Source: an uncultured Paenibacillaceae bacterium (GTDB lineage Bacteria; Bacillota; Bacilli; Paenibacillales; DA-C8). Taken from it: a stretch of DNA of 17,389 nucleotides. Position numbers and translations under genes: made by a program. Position 1 is the stretch's first letter, and each line of letters begins with the position of its first letter. The stretch spans positions 1 to 17,389 of the forward strand of contig CALGAO010000097.1 in the NCBI GenBank assembly GCA_937957685.1, given 5' to 3'. Below the pieces are notes generated by a model. That model was not told the DNA's origin and did not search any database. It worked only from the letters and a program-made list of their open reading frames with translations. Of this stretch, positions 14,255-17,389 are shown piece after piece.

Positions 14255-15343
14255 TCATGGCCCGAACACCGTCTCCAGCAGCACCGCGATCCGATGCTCG
14301 TAAGCATGCGCGCGGCGCGTAGCCTCATAACCGCCCAGGGCCACTCGCAGACGATCTTCCTCATGCCGCAGATAATAGTCGATCTTCTCGATGCATTCCT
14401 CCGGCGTCGCGTAAGTCTCGATCGAGCTTCCCGGTTCATACAGGGAGGCCAGATCGGATCGGATATCCGTGAGCTGCAACGTGGCGCAGGCATTGATCTC
14501 AAATGTTCGCGGATTGACGGACATGGCGCTGACCCCAGACGGGATGCTCGTCAGATCAGGCTGGCGATGAAGATTGATGACGATCTTCGCACCGTTGTAA
14601 TAGTTCACCGCTTCATCCACCTGCACACCCTCCAGGCGAATCGCATGCCTCAGCTCCGCATAGGATCGCAGCTGGTTCCACAGCGCGCCAGCGATGAAGA
14701 TCTTCCTTGTTTTCAGATAGGGAGCCAGCCTGTCGAAGAAAGCGATGCGGTTCGGATAGCCTGTGCCGATGAAGCAGACATCCGACCAGCGGGCGAATTC
14801 GGGGCGCTGCGGGAAGGCGCGCGCCAGCGGAGCGGCGAAGGGCAGATAATGCGCGTTGGCGCCCAGGCTGCGGTAATAATCGACGATGCCGGCTTCATGG
14901 GTGAACACATGGTCAAAATGACGAACAAGCGGAATGGTCAGATGGGGAAAATACGGATCATCGGCAAACCAGGCCGCCGTTCGGACGCCCATCGCGCGAA
15001 TCTGCTCCAATACATCGGGCTTCAGGATGAAGATGCCATTCATCACGAGCATCAGGTCAGGCCTTTCGGCAGCTGCGATCGAAACCAGCGGATCGCGCGT
15101 CGTCACCGTCACCAGCTCCCTTGCCGACCTGGCAAGCGCCGCCATGATGCCGCTCTCGATCAGGTGATACCCGGGCGAGTCCTCGCGGACGAACATCACC
15201 TTCACCGCACGTCGCGGCAATTCGGGAAGCGGCAGGCGGGATGCGATCGACTGACAGGAGCCCAGCCGGTATCCGTCGCTCCATCCCCTGGCATAGCCGT
15301 CCCTGCTCCCCAACCGGGCGGCCGAACGGATGCCCGTTCTCAT
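14255..15343 (-). CDS. CgeB-like glycosyltransferase with short GY-repeat leader (second paralogue)
   Basis: The same family as the gene at 12951, clearly related along its whole length: GVRTAAWFADDPYF, SDVCFIGTGYPNRIAFFD, YYNGAKIVINLHR and NPRTFEINACATLQLTDIRSD. The leader is shorter (about 1-45), carries GYARGWSDGYRLG at 16-28 and is less Arg-rich. The start ATG overlaps the TGA of the spsI-like gene by four bases (ATGA), so translation is probably coupled to it. This links the enzyme to a dTDP-sugar supply, although use of dTDP-glucose itself is inference. The 362-residue length is usual for CgeB-like proteins. Confidence 0.87.
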   Translation of the reverse strand: MRTGIRSAARLGSRDGYARGWSDGYRLGSCQSIASRLPLPELPRRAVKVMFVREDSPGYHLIESGIMAALARSARELVTVTTRDPLVSIAAAERPDLMLVMNGIFILKPDVLEQIRAMGVRTAAWFADDPYFPHLTIPLVRHFDHVFTHEAGIVDYYRSLGANAHYLPFAAPLARAFPQRPEFARWSDVCFIGTGYPNRIAFFDRLAPYLKTRKIFIAGALWNQLRSYAELRHAIRLEGVQVDEAVNYYNGAKIVINLHRQPDLTSIPSGVSAMSVNPRTFEINACATLQLTDIRSDLASLYEPGSSIETYATPEECIEKIDYYLRHEEDRLRVALGGYEATRRAHAYEHRIAVLLETVFGP

Positions 15344-16089
15344 GGCTGCTCTCCTCTGGCCGACGGCATCTCCTTCACGCTGGCCGTCATCTTCAGCGAC
15401 GCTTCCAGGAGCGATTCATGCGTGCCTGCGTCGATCCACCAGCCGGACAGCACCGTGTAGGTGAGCTTTCCTTGACTGGCGTATGCATTGTTGACATCCG
15501 TGATCTCCAGCTCACCGCGGCGCGACGGCGCTATCCTGCGCACGATGTCAAATACGCCGGCATCATAGAGATACAGTCCCGTCACACAGTACGAAGAAGG
15601 CGGGCGGGCAGGCTTCTCCTCGATGCGCAGGATGCGTCCCGCATCATCGAACCTTGGCACGCCAAAGGGACGGGGGTCCTCGACTTCTTTCAGAAATACC
15701 CGCGCCTGCTCGTCGCCTGCCTCGAACCGCCTGACGTCCTCCGCGATCGAGTCCTCGAACAGATTGTCGCCCAGCAGAAGAGCGAACTTGCTGCCGCCCA
15801 CATACGGTTCCGCCAGCGCCGCCGCATGCGCGATCCCTCCGGCCTGCTCCTGGATCCGATAGGTCAGACTGACGCCGAACTTCTCCCCGCTGCCCAGGTA
15901 TTCCGCGTACATCTGCGCCGAACGCGCGTTGATGATCAGGAGAATCTCCCTGATCCCGGCCTCATTCAGCTTCACAACGGCATAATGAATCATCGGATAC
16001 GGCCCGACCGGCAGCAGATGCTTGTTCATATATGTCGTAAGCGGCGATAACCGCGAGCCGGTACCGCCAGCCAATATGACCCCTTTCAA
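15340..16089 (-). CDS. spsI: Glucose-1-phosphate thymidylyltransferase, SpsI-like
   Basis: Joins dTTP and glucose-1-phosphate to give dTDP-glucose, the entry to dTDP-sugars such as rhamnose. The 249-residue protein has the nucleotide loop GGTGSRLSPLT at 8-18, NKHLLPVG at 22-29, the metal/substrate motif LLGDNLF, IEEKP, and RGELEITDVNN. It has the short form of the enzyme, as in Bacillus SpsI of spore-coat polysaccharide synthesis, rather than the ~290-residue housekeeping RmlA. The TTG start at 16089 is fixed by GGAGGAG just upstream and by family alignment (LKGVILAGG); an ATG 13 codons earlier has no good site. The stop overlaps the next gene by 4 bp. The rmlB, rmlC and rmlD partners are not in this window. 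Confidence 0.92.
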   Translation of the reverse strand: MKGVILAGGTGSRLSPLTTYMNKHLLPVGPYPMIHYAVVKLNEAGIREILLIINARSAQMYAEYLGSGEKFGVSLTYRIQEQAGGIAHAAALAEPYVGGSKFALLLGDNLFEDSIAEDVRRFEAGDEQARVFLKEVEDPRPFGVPRFDDAGRILRIEEKPARPPSSYCVTGLYLYDAGVFDIVRRIAPSRRGELEITDVNNAYASQGKLTYTVLSGWWIDAGTHESLLEASLKMTASVKEMPSARGEQP

Positions 16090-16278
16090 GGCCTCTCCTC
16101 CGTTCTCACATGGATTCGTCCCAAGCATGCGTGTATCGGTGCCCTCTGGCTTCCCTCATCCATTCGCGCAACTGTGCGTGCCCGGACAACCGGAAACGCC
16201 ATGCTCTCCGCTCCCGGATCATCCGGCAACCCCAGGCGGGCACAGGTGAGCGACCCTCGGGGTCCGATCCCAGCACGC

Positions 16279-17022
16279 TCACTCGTGTATCATCATCCGG
16301 GGATCGTAACCCCACTTGCTGATGAACAGCCTGCGATTCCGCTGCAGGATGCGCTTCAGTTGCCTGGCAGGCTGCTTGCGGAAACTGGCGCTCCCCATGT
16401 GGTGCACGAACGTATCCCCCGCCAGCATCAGCTTGTACCCGGCCATCCGGACGCGATGACAGTAGTCATCGTCCTCGTAGTGACCGGGGGCGTATCGCTC
16501 ATCCAGCAGTCCGACCTTGCCCGGCAGATCGCGGCGCATCAGCATGCAGAATCCGATGAGCCTGCTTACCTCACGCCAGCGTGAGGCGTCCGGTTGATTG
16601 AGGGTATCGCTCATCCGCATGTATTGGTCCAGCGTCTCATAGGGGAGCTCCTTCACCCGCTGCTGGCCGCTGGCATAGTTCGTGCACGGTCCCACGATGC
16701 CGATCGACGGGTCGCTGAGCAGGCAAGCCTGCAGGTTGCCAAGCCATCGATCGGCGACGATCACGTCATTGTTCAAGAGCAGGAGCAGATTGCCGGTCGC
16801 AAGCCTCAGTCCTGCATTGCAGGCGACCGGAAAGCCCCGGTTCCGGGGGAAGCGGATGAAGCGGCAGCGATATTCGACGCACAGGTTGACCGTGTGGTCG
16901 CGCGAGCCGTCGTCCACGACGATGATCTCATGCGGTTCCGGGGTATGCCGCCTGATCGCCTCCAGGCACATCTGCAGCAACTCCGCGCCGTTATACGACG
17001 GAATAATGATGCTCGTCAGCAT
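16279..17022 (-). CDS. Glycosyltransferase family 2 (GT-A fold)
   Basis: An inverting sugar transferase that probably builds a surface glycan. The 247-residue protein begins with the GT-A strand TSIIIPSYNG at 3-12, then VVDDGSRD at 35-42, RNRGFPVACNAGLRLA at 60-75, the metal-binding NND at 84-86 in place of DxD, and a C-terminal ED-type block (HYEDDDYCHRV) likely to hold the catalytic base. No membrane helices are seen, so it acts in the cytoplasm or at the inner face of the membrane. The ATG has GAGGGGGGAA about six bases upstream and overlaps the end of the preceding gene by 32 bp, which suggests coupled expression. A gap of 189 bp separates it from spsI. Its substrate is unknown. Confidence 0.9.
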   Translation of the reverse strand: MLTSIIIPSYNGAELLQMCLEAIRRHTPEPHEIIVVDDGSRDHTVNLCVEYRCRFIRFPRNRGFPVACNAGLRLATGNLLLLLNNDVIVADRWLGNLQACLLSDPSIGIVGPCTNYASGQQRVKELPYETLDQYMRMSDTLNQPDASRWREVSRLIGFCMLMRRDLPGKVGLLDERYAPGHYEDDDYCHRVRMAGYKLMLAGDTFVHHMGSASFRKQPARQLKRILQRNRRLFISKWGYDPRMMIHE

Positions 17023-17389
17023 CGTCTTCCCCCCTCGCGACGTGCCGCCATCTGCCCGCGTCGGGATAGGCGCCGCGCGGTCCGGTTCTCTGGAGGATCA
17101 GGCTGATCGCCTCCAGATGATCGCCGATGATCAGCTCCGCCACCTCGTTGAATTCGCCTACATTGTGCGGGCGCAGCCGATTGCGCGCGATCACATTGAC
17201 GGATGCTGGCGCCGTCACCTTCAGGCCGCTCATGATGGCCAGCGCCTGCGCCTTCGGGGGCACCGCGAGTGCGGCGCAGCCGATCCGGTCCAGCAGCCTG
17301 CGCGATACGGCGTGCGGCACCGCCGTCATCGAATTCATCGCCAGATCGACGCGGCCGAGCGCCCGGTTCAGGAACGTCTTGAACCGCGT
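16991..17389 (-). CDS. Unrecognised protein, 5' end outside the window
   Basis: A frame open from the right edge ends at a TAA at 16991-16993 (about 132 residues visible). It is in frame through to the edge without a stop, so the true start may lie outside; an internal ATG at 17338 would give 115 residues but has no obvious ribosome binding site. The visible part starts with a basic helix-like segment (RFKTFLNRALGR), then an Ala/Val/Leu-rich region, a conserved-looking RPHNVGEFNEVAELIIGDHL segment and an acidic-His tail. No family was recognised. It overlaps the family 2 glycosyltransferase by 32 bp and is presumably part of the same glycan operon. Confidence 0.55.
   Translation of the reverse strand, partial: TRFKTFLNRALGRVDLAMNSMTAVPHAVSRRLLDRIGCAALAVPPKAQALAIMSGLKVTAPASVNVIARNRLRPHNVGEFNEVAELIIGDHLEAISLILQRTGPRGAYPDAGRWRHVARGEDDADEHHYSVV

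Noticed and set aside
16106..16315. Minus-strand 69-codon frame in the gap between the family 2 glycosyltransferase and the spsI-like gene
   Set aside because: It would overlap the glycosyltransferase by 37 bp, has no visible ribosome binding site and is Arg/Trp-rich without a recognisable pattern. It could be a small gene, but support is too weak.

Overview
The window looks like chromosome from a GC-rich endospore-forming Firmicute, most likely Paenibacillaceae. The evidence is a near-canonical GerE regulator with a sigma-K-type promoter, GerM and YhcN/YlaJ-type sporulation lipoproteins, a FapR operator in front of fabH, AAGGAGG-type ribosome binding sites and many TTG starts. The family assignment is inference; no rRNA, tRNA, IS element, prophage or CRISPR array was seen.

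Layout. Bases 1-396 are non-coding: a hairpin terminator, a candidate sigma-A promoter and a ~240-nt leader ahead of a glutamine-dependent asparagine synthetase (397-2247, +). Facing it is a minus-strand group, gerM (germination lipoprotein), rph (RNase PH) and rdgB/HAM1 (non-canonical NTP pyrophosphatase), an order also known in Bacillus. A YutG/PgpA-like phosphatidylglycerophosphatase (+) and a metallo-beta-lactamase-fold hydrolase (-) follow, then gerE (-) with its promoter and a YhcN/YlaJ lipoprotein (-). Divergent from the lipoprotein is a tight plus-strand run of three small helical proteins that look like diverged paralogues (8043-9111). An aldose-1-epimerase-like gene and a gene for an extremely Asp/Glu-rich repetitive protein follow on the minus strand.

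Bases 11046-12122 hold a stand-alone fabH with a perfect 17-bp FapR-type operator, which ties it to malonyl-CoA control of lipid synthesis. From the right edge back to 12276 everything is on the minus strand and reads as a spore-surface glycan locus: an unrecognised partial gene, a family 2 glycosyltransferase, an SpsI-like short glucose-1-phosphate thymidylyltransferase, two tandem CgeB-like glycosyltransferases, an unknown 130-aa protein and a small Arg-rich protein.

How it fits together. SpsI-type enzymes make dTDP-glucose for spore-coat polysaccharide and CgeB-like enzymes are linked to spore outer-layer glycosylation; in Bacillus such genes answer to sigma-K and GerE, and gerE lies only about 5 kb away. 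The most unusual signals are (i) a Gly-aromatic four-residue repeat shared by the Arg-rich N-terminal leaders of both CgeB-like enzymes and by the C-terminus of the stand-alone Arg-rich mini-protein, (ii) the three-gene array of small helical paralogues beside gerE, (iii) the acidic repeat protein, and (iv) two related 45-nt hairpin elements about 10 kb apart.
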